A DNA stretch of 64,000 nt from Eutreptiella sp. 'Long Island Sound 2002' (lineage: Eukaryota; Euglenozoa; Euglenophyceae; Eutreptiales; Eutreptiaceae), in NCBI GenBank assembly GCA_964036045.1, contig OZ038386.1, positions 17,186,329 to 17,250,328 on the forward strand, in the 5' to 3' direction. The position numbers were made by a program, and so were the translations under genes. This document shows, piece after piece, positions 54,305-62,792 of the stretch. The notes under the pieces are model-generated. The model saw only the letters and a program-made list of their open reading frames with translations. It searched no databases and was not told where the DNA came from. The stretch's first letter is position 1, and the number at the start of each line of letters is the position of its first letter.

Positions 54305-54364
54305 AAATTCGTACGAAATTCGTACGAAATTCGTACGAATTTCGTACGAATTTCGTACGAATTT
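54305..54364. repeat. Perfect 60-bp palindrome near the right end of the large transposon
   Basis: It is identical to the core of the 52125-52186 palindrome. It is followed by diverged GTGAATC and TTCACG words to about 54,440. It lies 66 bp upstream of the dioxygenase ATG and about 240 bp inside the right TIR, so it could be a transposase-binding or promoter element. Confidence 0.95.
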
Positions 54365-54605
54365 CACATACTGTGAATCTGTGAATCTAGCGTGAATTTC
54401 TGCGTGAATTTAGGTGCGTGAATCTCACATTCACGCGAATCTCACCAAATCTGTTAAACCATGCGGGGACTTTAAACCTCTAAATTGCACCTATTTGTTG
54501 CATCTTACTTTGGGCGAAGGTAGCACGACAAAAGCACACGATAGCACCAAGTTACGAGCAAAACACAGCAAAATTGGGTGAAATTCACGGTACCGTGAAT
54601 CTCAG

Positions 54606-54634
54606 ATTCAAACGGCCGGTTCACGAAGGGTACA
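54606..54634 (-). repeat. Right terminal inverted repeat of the large transposon
   Basis: ATTCAAACGGCCGGTTCACG then AAGGGTACA; its reverse complement matches 47,666-47,704 with one extra C and the left copy's short insert missing. Confidence 0.75.
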
Positions 54635-54704
54635 CATCTTGTACTCGGGGGCCACAGCTGCGCACCCGCCTGGGCCGCAACTCATTATGCTCCCAACCCG
54701 GGAG

Positions 54705-55254
54705 TCACTCGGGAATTTCATCCGCCACCGTGGCCTGCTCTGCGGGGGGATCCTCTGCAGCACCATCCCCATCACCGCTGCCGGTGGCTGCGTCGGCCTC
54801 GGCAGGGGCATCCTCTTCGGCGTCTGGGTCACCGCCAACGTTCGCCCCGTCACCGTCATCCCGAGCTGGTGGCGAGAATGATGGTGTTGTAGGTGATGCT
54901 GCGGCCCTTAGTGCCAGCGCCTCCGCAAGTTGTTGCTGCCAGCGCCTTCGCAAGTTGTCGTTGGAGCTCCTCTTGACTTTGTTGGGCTTCTTGCACCTTC
55001 CGTTGCTCGTTCCTGCTCCTCTCCTTGTGTGCAGCCCGTTGTTGAACCCTGGTGGCGTCGCTAAGTTGGCTGTCACTGCTTGACGTTGTCCATTCGTCTT
55101 GGACAACATCGCCGGCTGCTTCTTTGAGTCGGCTGATTCTCCTCTTGCCCTTGGCCACCCGTCCAAGCAAGCCTGCTACTTTGGACTGCCTTGTCATCAT
55201 CCAATCCCCCACCGTTGGAGGGGTCTCGCCATGGTCAGTGGCGCTCAACCTCAA
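54705..55254 (-). pseudogene. Coiled-coil ORF with acidic tail, one frame break
   Basis: The first part contains KGKRRISRLKEAAGDVV and then a Gln/Arg-rich coiled coil (KVQEAQQSQEELQRQLAKAL). The second part, in another frame, has WQQQLAEALALRAAASPT and an acidic C-terminus ending VADEIPE at the stop at 54705. The switch falls in an imperfect duplication (GCGCCTCCGCAAGTTGTTGC and GCGCCTTCGCAAGTTGTCG) at 54,915-54,960, so a slippage event is likely. There is no true ATG at 55254; an upstream exon or the internal Met-Met may be the start. It lies just outside the TIR. Function unknown. Confidence 0.4.
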
Positions 55255-55267
55255 GGCCAGTCAACAG

Positions 55268-55746
55268 GTGTTGGGGGATCACCTCGGGATCCGCGGGCAA
55301 TACGCACTGGCGGTCCCCACTGCAAAGGGCAAGCTGATGGAGCGCTTCACCCTGTCTGCCATGGGCGCCGAGGAACTTGCAGGTATTCATGCATGTGGGC
55401 CTTTCGTTGCAACACACATTTTTCTGTGGTGGGCTACGCAATTTGCCTCCGTCTACATAGGGGGCTACGTAGACTGTTCATTTGGGCTACATAAATTTGT
55501 GTGTAGCCGGCTACATGTCGGGCTACGTTGTTTTCTGTCGGGGCTACATAGTGTGCATGTAACCGGCTACACATGGGGCTACGTACATCAAAGTGCATGG
55601 GCGACACAAATTGTATCCGGCTATGTACTAGGCTACGTGCTTTTTCACATGTTTCTCTGCTGTCTCTCTCAGAGGAAACCATCAGCAACATCATGGCCTG
55701 TCCGGGGTGCGATGGTGCAAAGGAAGAGGCGGAGCCGGACTGTTAA
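55268..55746 (+). CDS. Small two-exon gene, 3' part, with GGCTAC array in its intron
   Basis: Exon A (from about 55268, after TCAACAG) reads GDHLGIRGQYALAVPTAKGK and ends GAEELA at the donor CTTGCAG/GTATTC (55382). Exon B (55673-55746), after the acceptor GCTGTCTCTCTCAG, continues EETISNIMACPGCDGAKEEA and ends in TAA. The join is in phase and both splice sites are strong. The C-x2-C pair near the end might be half a zinc ribbon. The 5' start is not found; the frame stays open further upstream. I do not recognise the protein. Confidence 0.45.
55428..55640. repeat. GGCTAC array inside an intron
   Basis: About ten GGCTAC(A/G) words are spaced 12-30 bp apart, with a GTAGCCGGCTAC palindrome near 55,503. 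The array fills most of the 290-bp intron 55383-55672. The same words bracket the piggyBac relative at 40.7-42.5 kb. Confidence 0.75.
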
Positions 55747-55959
55747 GGGATCGACAGGCTGCAGGTTGTGCAGCAGGTGGCAGCGGTCCAGGAGGCCTCA
55801 AGGAAGAAGACTGGGAGGGATTCTCCGACTTGTCTCTGGCCCAGGCTGGTCGCAAGAAGTCGCCGTCCTCCATCCCGGGTGGCAATGTGTCTGACATGAC
55901 GACTCAGGAGGTCATCGACCGCTACATCAAGGTGATGTATCATGTGCTATGTGGGGCTC

Positions 55960-56452
55960 TGTGGCATGCAAACACAAAGCAAGACAAGGTCTACACCAGC
56001 CGGCCAGAGGATCGAGAATAGGAGGAGGACCCCCACCCCTCCCCCCCCCCCCATGGTCGGTTTCACTCCCATGAAAAGAAACACCCTCTTGTAGCAATTT
56101 GAGAACGGTCTCCATTCTATTTCTGTTGCACCACCTTCATGCACTAGATAAATGCAAAAACATGCCTCGGAAGGGCCACACAAATGAGCATCATATGGTT
56201 GAAAACGCGACCGACACTTGTTACATTTGCACTTCAGGCAAACGATGAAGAAGGGCTTGGGGATGTCGTGCATTCGGCACACATCTTTCTCGAATTCATC
56301 CCGACTAACGGGTCCTTCACATGGTGGACATGACACATATTGTTGACCAAATCTTGCCAAAGGATCGAACGGCACCTCCGGGTCTAAAAAATTCTTCAAC
56401 GGTATTGCCTCGTTCTCCCAGCTCATGAACTTCACATGCTGGTATTCCTCTG
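55960..56452 (-). CDS. Cys-rich zinc-domain exon (DUF6729-like pattern)
   Basis: After an acceptor GAAGTGCAG/AGGAATACC (about 56,452) the frame reads EYQHVKFMSWENEAI, then QYVSCPPCEGPV, CRMHDIPKPFFIVCLKCKCN and KCRSRFQPYDAHLC. This C-x2-C ... aromatic ... C-x-C-x2-C pattern with RxFxxYD resembles DUF6729, a zinc domain found with transposon proteins in algae and fungi; I state this from memory of the pattern. The family assignment is tentative. The 3' limit is unclear: the frame runs to a poly-G tract, and a donor GAAG/GTGGTG near 56,136 is possible. It may belong with the RT-like ORF at 57.1 kb or stand alone. Confidence 0.4.
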
Positions 56453-56459
56453 CACTTCG

Positions 56460-57085
56460 ATTTCACATAACATTCCACCAAGGAGCTGCGCCTAGCCGCG
56501 GCTGGGTGGTTGGGAGGCTTTGGAACCACCCACCCCCCCCCCTGGCTAGCTGGTTGGCTGGCGCGCCCCCGGAAAAAAGCCAAAATACGTAGTGCACCAC
56601 TGTAAGGCCTCTTCTCACGCACGGTACGGGTATGAGTATGGGTTTGCAAGGTGGGGGGGGTCAACCACCTTTCAAGAACACCCTTACCTCATACTCCAAG
56701 TTGCCTTGCCTTCGGAACCTCAAATATTTAGTGAAACACAGGATTTCGTACAATGGTACAAGCACTTGAAACTCTTCGTCAGGCGGTTGAGTTTGGGATG
56801 TCACCAGGCAGAGCAAAGATTGTTGCAAAGCAGCAAGACCACAGAGAACAAAATTGCAAAAGACTGAAGAGCGATCCGCTAACAACCCATGGGTGTCTTT
56901 CTGAGAAACAAGCGCATAGAGTGCCACGGTCATGGAGCATGGTAAGTGCAGAGGCAAAGACATCACCACTCACAAGCTATGCTGCGAGGCCATGGTGTAC
57001 CGTATTACATCCAGTTTGCTGATAGGCATCAGAACACTGCGGGGCATCAGTGCATCGTTGTGTAAGGAAACATACAAGACAGTTA
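56460..57085. other. Spacer between the zinc-domain exon and the RT-like ORF
   Basis: Minus-strand frames at 56,661-56,969 are open for up to 100 codons but have no recognisable features. Poly-C and poly-G runs at 56,530 and 56,655 break them. A short segment, GCCTAGCCGCGGCTGGG at 56,490, recurs at 39,970 as GCTAGCCGCGGCTGGGG. Confidence 0.3.
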
Positions 57086-57088
57086 TAC

Positions 57089-58309
57089 TCACTGCCATTT
57101 TCGGGTGTGGGAGCGTAGCAAATCTGACCATGCTGGTTTTGCACCATATTTGCACATGAAAAATTCGGATAGTTGGTTCACGTTTAACCTCAGTGAGCTG
57201 TGGTTCAGCCTGTAGTGAAAAGCTTTTTTGACCATATTAGGCACGAGTGACGCAACCATGGTCGGCCAGTTGAGGGCCTCCCCATCAATGAGCTTTTTGA
57301 CATACGCTGGAGACGATGGCTTTTCTTCCTGGTGCAGGAAATTCGGAAGCGTGATTGGGTGTGGGCCGTGTGGATTTTCCAGTTGGCACTCCAGGAATCG
57401 TAGCGACTGTCCTGATTGTTCTAGTTTAATTTGCATGCTCGTCAGTATTTCCAATTCCTGGCGATAGCTTTCTAAGACCACGTTCTGGTTTACGCCGGGC
57501 ATGCACAACATCATGAAAAGAAAGTTGTCCCTGTACCTGACCCACATGGTGTGCTGTAAGCCCCATGGAAGGGGCTGTACGAGTTCACGGTAGATCAGGG
57601 TCAGTGAGGCAAGTTGGGCTGACATGGGACCGCCTATTGGTATGCCTGTGTTTTGAGAAAGCACGGACGTGAGACAGAGGAATAGGTCATTGAGTTGCAA
57701 ATCATACAGGACCACATGGAGCACATCATGGAATGTTAGCCGGAGGAAATGGCACGCAGCGCCCCCTGTCATATTGTAAAGCTTGCGGTTACGGTCACGG
57801 CTCATGAAAAAATTCAGGGGACCTCGTGTGCGGCGTTTGCCGGCCAGCATGGATTTTAGGCCGGTCAGGGCGTTCAAAATCTCATGGCGCGTTATCTCTG
57901 GGAACATTTCTTTAATATCATACTCCACCCACTCCCATTTTGCACCGGGGTCAGCTTGCTGTGTCCATGAGCACACGCGGTGTAGGAGGTCGGACATGGA
58001 AATAATTTCCCTGGGGGCCAGGACTGATACCACTTCCTTCCACAGTAATGTCAGTGCTCTACCACACATGGAAGTAGCTGGTTTGAGGGGGTGTAACGCA
58101 CAGGTCAGGACCTCCCTACCCTTGACAACCGGTGGTGTTGCATGTTCTTGCGATTTCCATTTCAGTAGGTACTGGCAGTCCGGGCATGGCAGTGGTTTCA
58201 TAGGCGGCGGTGTCGGTTTTTCTGGGTGGGCCGTGGGGTGTGTTTGTGTTTTGAACGGGCCTTTTAGACCCCCAAAAAGACTCCCAAAAAGACCAAAAAC
58301 ACAAAACAT
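57089..58309 (-). CDS. Reverse transcriptase-like protein with Y-R-D-N motif
   Basis: The ATG at 58309 opens 406 codons. Palm-domain motifs are in order: VEYDIKEMFPEITRHEIL (motif A Asp), TGIPIGGPMSAQLASL (motif B) and MWVRYRDNFLFMM in place of the usual Y-x-D-D (motif C). The second catalytic Asp is therefore Asn. A downstream SLRFLECQL resembles motif E. A CPDC pair lies near the N-terminus (PLPCPDCQYL). No endonuclease, integrase or RNase H domain is visible. The motif B form G-x-P-x-G is shared with Penelope-like and some algal and dinoflagellate RT-like proteins; assignment to one family is not secure. Asp-to-Asn in motif C may lower activity, so a structural or domesticated role is possible. 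Confidence 0.6.
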   Translation of the reverse strand: MFCVFGLFGSLFGGLKGPFKTQTHPTAHPEKPTPPPMKPLPCPDCQYLLKWKSQEHATPPVVKGREVLTCALHPLKPATSMCGRALTLLWKEVVSVLAPREIISMSDLLHRVCSWTQQADPGAKWEWVEYDIKEMFPEITRHEILNALTGLKSMLAGKRRTRGPLNFFMSRDRNRKLYNMTGGAACHFLRLTFHDVLHVVLYDLQLNDLFLCLTSVLSQNTGIPIGGPMSAQLASLTLIYRELVQPLPWGLQHTMWVRYRDNFLFMMLCMPGVNQNVVLESYRQELEILTSMQIKLEQSGQSLRFLECQLENPHGPHPITLPNFLHQEEKPSSPAYVKKLIDGEALNWPTMVASLVPNMVKKAFHYRLNHSSLRLNVNQLSEFFMCKYGAKPAWSDLLRSHTRKWQ

Positions 58310-58669
58310 AGAATCACCGCATCAGACGAATGTTCAAAGACAAATGTTCTTGTTACCGATGTATTATAATTAAAGGGGTTGCCTCCAATACCTCAAAGTA
58401 TACAATTGTATGCAATCCGAAATATACACCATCCATATTGCATTATTTATCCCAAGGCACCTTTCCAAAGAACACTTACGTCTCCAACTGCTCATTCCGC
58501 AACATGAACCCAACACAAAGTCATACACCTTCTGGGTCAGAACAAAGTACCCTTGATACTTGTCATGGGACACAAGCATGTCATCATGCACCACATCTAT
58601 CCGGACGTAAAACGGAACGCCTAATTTTAACAAACACGGTACCTAAATAAGCACCAACCAAGAAAAACA
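58310..58669. other. Spacer between the RT-like ORF and the YR retrotransposon
   Basis: AT-rich DNA with no supported gene. Minus-strand 58,370-58,633 is open for 87 codons (MLKLGVPFYVRIDVVHDD) and might be an upstream exon of the RT-like gene, but its splice sites are not clear. Confidence 0.3.
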
Positions 58670-58737
58670 AGTTTAACCCTAGTGCATGCACGAAACAATA
58701 CTAAACACAACTAATCATGCTTGCCTCAGGCTCACTG
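58670..58737 (-). repeat. Split direct repeat B2 of the YR retrotransposon
   Basis: AGTTTAACCCTAGTGCATGC ... CAGGCTCACTG, identical to B1 at 59007-59074 over 68 bp. It marks the 3' end of the element. The ~200 bp between it and A2 contain a 17-base G-run near 58,923. Confidence 0.9.
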
Positions 58738-58937
58738 CCACAGTCTCAATCGCGGCAGGGGGTGGGTGGGTGGGGTCAAAGCAGGCCACCCTCGCACCTT
58801 CACTCCACCCACTGCGGCCCACCACTGTCGCTCTTAAGCTGGACACTCCACTGCTGCTCACTCCACAAAACAGCTATGTCAATGAGGTGTGCAGGCACCT
58901 GCCCCGATTAGTCGCAGGGGGTGGGGGGGGGGGGGGG

Positions 58938-59074
58938 ACAAACTGACAAATGCCTAATGAAGAGGTAATTAAGTTAAACCAGTGTTTTGAGCAAGCTCAA
59001 AACACGAGTTTAACCCTAGTGCATGCACGAAACAATACTAAACACAACTAATCATGCTTGCCTCAGGCTCACTG
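58938..59074 (-). repeat. Internal split direct repeats A2 and B1
   Basis: A2 is 58938-59005 (ACAAACTGACAAATGCCTAA ... GAGCAAGCTCAAAACAC) and matches A1. B1 is 59007-59074 and matches B2. The inverted GTTTTGAGC/GCTCAAAAC lies inside each A copy and could form a hairpin. Confidence 0.9.
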
Positions 59075-59126
59075 GAACGCTTTACCAGGCGGGCTTCTGA
59101 CACCCGCGGCGCGACTCAGGTGGGCG

Positions 59127-60724
59127 TCAGACATAAGCTAGGCCTTGCACCCAGCAGAGTTCAGGATATCTCTGCAGTACTCTCCACCTCTCCCACGCCT
59201 CCAACTCAGCTTGGTGTACCCGCCCCCCGAAATCCATGTCCACTCGACTCATTGGATCGGCAGGATGAAGCTTTGATGGCACCCAAATTAGACGGACTAT
59301 CACTCCTGTGTTATACAGCACCCATGGTCAGTGCGCGCAACACACGCAACTGGGTACGCAGATGGGATGCAGCCTTCAAACCCCTCAGCTGTGCAATGCC
59401 CACCATACTGTCAGCGAAGACAGTGAAAACCTTCCAACCCAACCGCACCGCCAATCTCACCGCCCACGCGATGCCCATGAGTTCTGCCACCTGCTGGTTA
59501 CAGGGTCCGTCCGGGCATACCCATGTTCGCACAGACTGGTTAGCAGGCAACACGCCACCCACCCTGTAGCAAACACCGTCTTTGGCGGCATCCACCAATA
59601 TCACAGCTCCAAACAAATCGCCCCTAGATGCCGGCCTTTCAGAGAGGCACCACCCTCCCAGCTGTCGTACCCTTCGCATGCGCGACTCCGACAGCGGCCT
59701 CCACTTCTGGCCTATGCGTGCAATTGCTGTCGCCAGTCCCTCCAACACTTTAACAGGGGTGGCTGGCGCCCTTTCCGGCCCAAATCTCGACCAGGCATAC
59801 GCCCCTGCGAGTACCCCTGAAAACACGCGTCGCGGCCGCAAATGCCACTGTAGGGTACCCAGCAGCTTGTCTAGCCGCCGCTTCGAGTACCCCCCCGTGG
59901 CCAGTCGCAACCACGCAACCAGGAACTGGAGGAACACAAAAGGCTGCACTTGGATGGAACGTTCTTTCAAATCAACCACCTTCCCCAAGGCCTGCAGCTT
60001 CTGGACGGGGTCCAGTGTACTCTTAGCACTAACCAAGAATCCCGCCCGTACAATACGATCTTTCAAGCGACTCGTGGTCGACCCAAGCAGGGGTTTGTCG
60101 CTGGATAACAAAATAAAGTCATCCAAGTAATGCACCAAAAAGACCCCATCCGGCACTGCATCTCCCACCACCCGCCCCAATATCTCTTGACACAGATAGG
60201 GCGAAAAGGCCCATCCAAACGGGAGGCGGTCCAGCGACACGAGCCCCCCCTTGTGGTGGGTAAAGAAGCGGAAAATTCGTCTCGCTTTTCTGGGCAACAG
60301 GAACGACCAGAAGGCATTAGAGAGGTCGATATGAGTACCGTACAGTTCCACTCCAGCCGGCTGCTCCGCCATCCACCTACCTATTCCCTCCCAAGACGCT
60401 AGCGAAAACTTAGGTGGCTTGAGATGCATTCCCCGTTGAATACCGGCCTACGCAACTTAAAATCAAGGAGCATTTAATATCATTTTTGGGTATTACAAAG
60501 GGAAAACAGGTTGGCGAAAGAGAGGGTGACTCATCATGTAAAACACCAGTCCTCCGAATGGCGTCCGTCATTCCACTCACCGTTGCTCTCACCCTCCCAT
60601 TTCCCCTCTCAGCCTCCCGCAGATCGAAAGTTCTCATGAATTCCAAAAACTCCGGGGGCACCGCAGCATCCCATTCCTCGTCAGACATCGCATAGCACCC
60701 GACATTACCTATCCCAGCATCCAA
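59127..60724 (-). pseudogene. Reverse transcriptase-RNase H of the YR retrotransposon, frameshifted
   Basis: The region around 60,500 encodes CFPFVIPKNDIKCSLIL (fingers). Two small frame changes near 60,430-60,455 then lead into KPPKFSLASWEG. The palm has THIDLSNAFWSFLL (motif A) and FLVHYLDDFILLSS (the Y-L-D-D catalytic pair). RNase H follows with AVILVDAAKDGV, VAELMGIAW and TVFADSMVGIAQL. After a frame break near 59,315 the end reads WVPSKLHPADPMSRV, the usual C-terminus of DIRS-type RNase H. All catalytic acids are present, so the decay is through indels only. Its position downstream of the recombinase is unusual for DIRS-type elements. Confidence 0.8.
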
Positions 60725-60776
60725 AATCTTCGGGGTGACCTTCGCTTCCCTAGGTTTGGGAGAAGTGGAGAGGTGA

Positions 60777-61421
60777 TTAACAGAATCCCAAACCCCTGGC
60801 GAGAGGCACGTACTGCACTGCCATCAGGCAAATCCCCAGGGGCTCATCCAACCGAAAGTCTTCACAAACAGAAACAATGCGATTCAACAGTATCCACAGA
60901 CGACGCACCAGTACCCCTACCGCACACTGTAGCCTACACTTAAGCCACCAGAAGTGTTGGGTCAGCACAGCCATGATGGTCAGGAGGATTCCACCTTTAA
61001 GATGCAGGCTAGCCTCCGTGCCCACCCAACCCCCCAGAATCCCAGGCACTCTCAAGGGTGAGCCCAGGGGCTGGTCACCGTGGCTGGCGAGCCCCCCCCC
61101 TTGGGCTGCCGGTTCCACCGGGTAGAGTCCTGGATCGCTTCCGTCCCGGCCCGGACTCTCCATCGCTGTGTCGCGGTCGCCGTGCAGCTCCCGCCACCCT
61201 TGTGGCAACCGGGCATCTCGTTGAAGGCGTCGCCACCGCCATCGCCGCGCCACCCTGCCGCCCTGCTGGTACTGAAAGGGCTCTGCCACCCACCGTACGC
61301 TTGACTCCTCGGTGCCCTCGGGTAGGTTCAGCGGCTGACCGCCAGGACCCCGACTTCGTTGGCGCCTTCGGTCGTCCCGGCGGCGGCGCCGTGAATCTGA
61401 ACTTTGCCCGCTCTCCTCCAT
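60777..61421 (-). CDS. Unassigned ORF between recombinase and RT
   Basis: The ATG at 61421 lies 24 bp after the recombinase stop. The frame has 214 codons: an Arg-rich start (SRRRRRDDRRRQRSRG) and a hydrophobic/basic C-terminal half (LLTIMAVLTQHFWWLKCRLQ). It probably forms the N-terminus of the RT polyprotein, since the RT frame begins only 50 bp further and no RT ATG precedes its fingers. No domain is recognised. Confidence 0.45.
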   Translation of the reverse strand: MEESGQSSDSRRRRRDDRRRQRSRGPGGQPLNLPEGTEESSVRWVAEPFQYQQGGRVARRWRWRRLQRDARLPQGWRELHGDRDTAMESPGRDGSDPGLYPVEPAAQGGGLASHGDQPLGSPLRVPGILGGWVGTEASLHLKGGILLTIMAVLTQHFWWLKCRLQCAVGVLVRRLWILLNRIVSVCEDFRLDEPLGICLMAVQYVPLARGLGFC

Positions 61422-61445
61422 GGCGTGGCGCTTGCTCCCCGGGAC

Positions 61446-62792
61446 CTACTGCATTGCTGTGTCCGATTCCCCACTGGGCAGTGAACCGGCAGGACCCGCA
61501 AGCCCCCGCCCAGCGACATCTGGCCTCCCCATCGTCGGTCCTGCTCTTGAACTCCTTCTTGCCTCTAACGCTGGAACAATCCCTGCAGTCCTTCGTACAC
61601 CCGAACGCACACTCGGCCCATCATCGGCCGATACTCCTGATCCTGTGTCCTCCGATGAACTGCCCAAGTCTGCCGCATCAGATCTCGGCTCCCCTGCAAA
61701 TCTCTTACCCCTGAACATACTGGGCGCTGCTCGGCGTCGCTCGCTCCGGCCCCACACCGGCCGGTTTTTGTCCTGATGCCGCTCATCGAACATGATGTCT
61801 CCCCATACTTGCTGCGGATCCGCGAAAGCTGCCACTGATACGGAACCCCAAACCTGTGGTAGACAAAGCGGGGCCACAACCTCTTCATCTCGGTACCCAA
61901 GCGCATACGCCATTGCCGTCGCCGTTGCTGCCCATCGGCCCCACCATTTAAAATGAGGCAGGGCCGGCCCTCTCTTCCAGCACGCTGCAGCTCCTCCACG
62001 TCGGAAACAGTGCCATCGATGCCGGGACCATGCTGTCCCACGCACCAAGTCCGCCATTGTTTTCTCGAGCTGAGGAGCCCCTGCAGGAAAGAGCAAGTCG
62101 TCCCTGGCGCACCCTCGTCCCTCAGCCCAGTCGTGAAGCCACTCAACAAACGGCCTGACCCAAGGAGGCACCGGCCTCCTCTGCCACCCTTCATGTCCTG
62201 TCTTACTATTCCAAAAAACCAAATAACTGCTGTCACGTACATCCCCGACACGTACGCTAGCAGCCTCCGCCACTCTAAGAAAACAAACATCAGACACCAG
62301 GGCCCTGGCCACGACCGCCCTTTCGCCATCCGAAGTCGTTCTACCCACCAAATGACGCAGTAGTACAGGACTTGCATACTCTTGGACTCCCGCTTGGGCC
62401 CCCGCTTTAGCAAGCCTCCAATGCAGCGGTTTGACGACCCTTGCAACCATTTGGAGGTCCTCACAAGCCCGTACTGCCGAGATGATGCCTCTCGCCCCAC
62501 TTGAGCTGCCACCATTTTGAACGTGTTGAGCGAGTTTCCGAGATAGGATGGAAGGCAAGTTGCCCTCTTCTCCCAAGGATTCCTCAAGGTCTGCCAATCT
62601 TCGCAAACTGGACGCGTATCCAGCCGTCGTAGACGGCTTCCAACCCCGAATTGCAACACCCACAGGTGTTGTGGGTTCTTCCTCACGTCGGTGCGACTCA
62701 AACTCAAGCGCCAACCACCGGTACGTCGGCCTCTGCTCCCCCGGTGGTTCGATCCCCGCGACGGCATCTCGATGCCGCCACGGGTTTTCCCG
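61446..62792 (-). CDS. Tyrosine recombinase of the YR retrotransposon
   Basis: This enzyme would integrate the circular cDNA through a Tyr-DNA intermediate. The core is SDVCFLRVAEAASVRVGDV (first Arg), then WHCFRRGGAAACWKRG (H-x-x-R) and HFKWWGRWAATATAMAYALGY with the late Trp/His position and a Tyr candidate. These are in the normal order and spacing. A Ser/Asp-rich tail of ~110 residues follows. No true ATG opens the frame; it is in the same frame as the gag-like ORF, separated only by a TGA at 62793-62795. Readthrough, or a mutated CGA, would give a gag-recombinase fusion. The reading is intact to the stop. Confidence 0.75.
   Translation of the reverse strand, partial: RENPWRHRDAVAGIEPPGEQRPTYRWLALEFESHRREEEPTTPVGVAIRGWKPSTTAGYASSLRRLADLEESLGEEGNLPSILSRKLAQHVQNGGSSSGARGIISAVRACEDLQMVARVVKPLHWRLAKAGAQAGVQEYASPVLLRHLVGRTTSDGERAVVARALVSDVCFLRVAEAASVRVGDVRDSSYLVFWNSKTGHEGWQRRPVPPWVRPFVEWLHDWAEGRGCARDDLLFPAGAPQLEKTMADLVRGTAWSRHRWHCFRRGGAAACWKRGPALPHFKWWGRWAATATAMAYALGYRDEEVVAPLCLPQVWGSVSVAAFADPQQVWGDIMFDERHQDKNRPVWGRSERRRAAPSMFRGKRFAGEPRSDAADLGSSSEDTGSGVSADDGPSVRSGVRRTAGIVPALEARRSSRAGPTMGRPDVAGRGLAGPAGSLPSGESDTAMQ

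Larger units (their letters stand above)
47666..54634 (-). mobile_element. Large TIR-bounded DNA transposon with dioxygenase, coiled-coil and DDE transposase regions
   Basis: Inverted repeats at 47,666-47,704 and 54,606-54,634 share TGTACCCTTCGTGAAC and GGCCGTTTGAAT. Between them all recognisable coding DNA is on the minus strand: dioxygenase-like exons (54239-52319), a conserved and coiled-coil region (52022-50478) and a transposase-like exon (49907-48127). Both internal gaps look like introns and, together with both subterminal zones, hold palindromes built on AAATTCGTACG. The target duplication cannot be told from the TIR because TGTAC flanks both ends; a TA duplication is possible. Association of 2OG-Fe(II) dioxygenases with DNA transposons is known for the KDZ elements of fungi, but this transposase does not look like KDZ to me. 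Decay or sequencing error at poly-G runs interrupts the frame three times. Confidence 0.7.
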
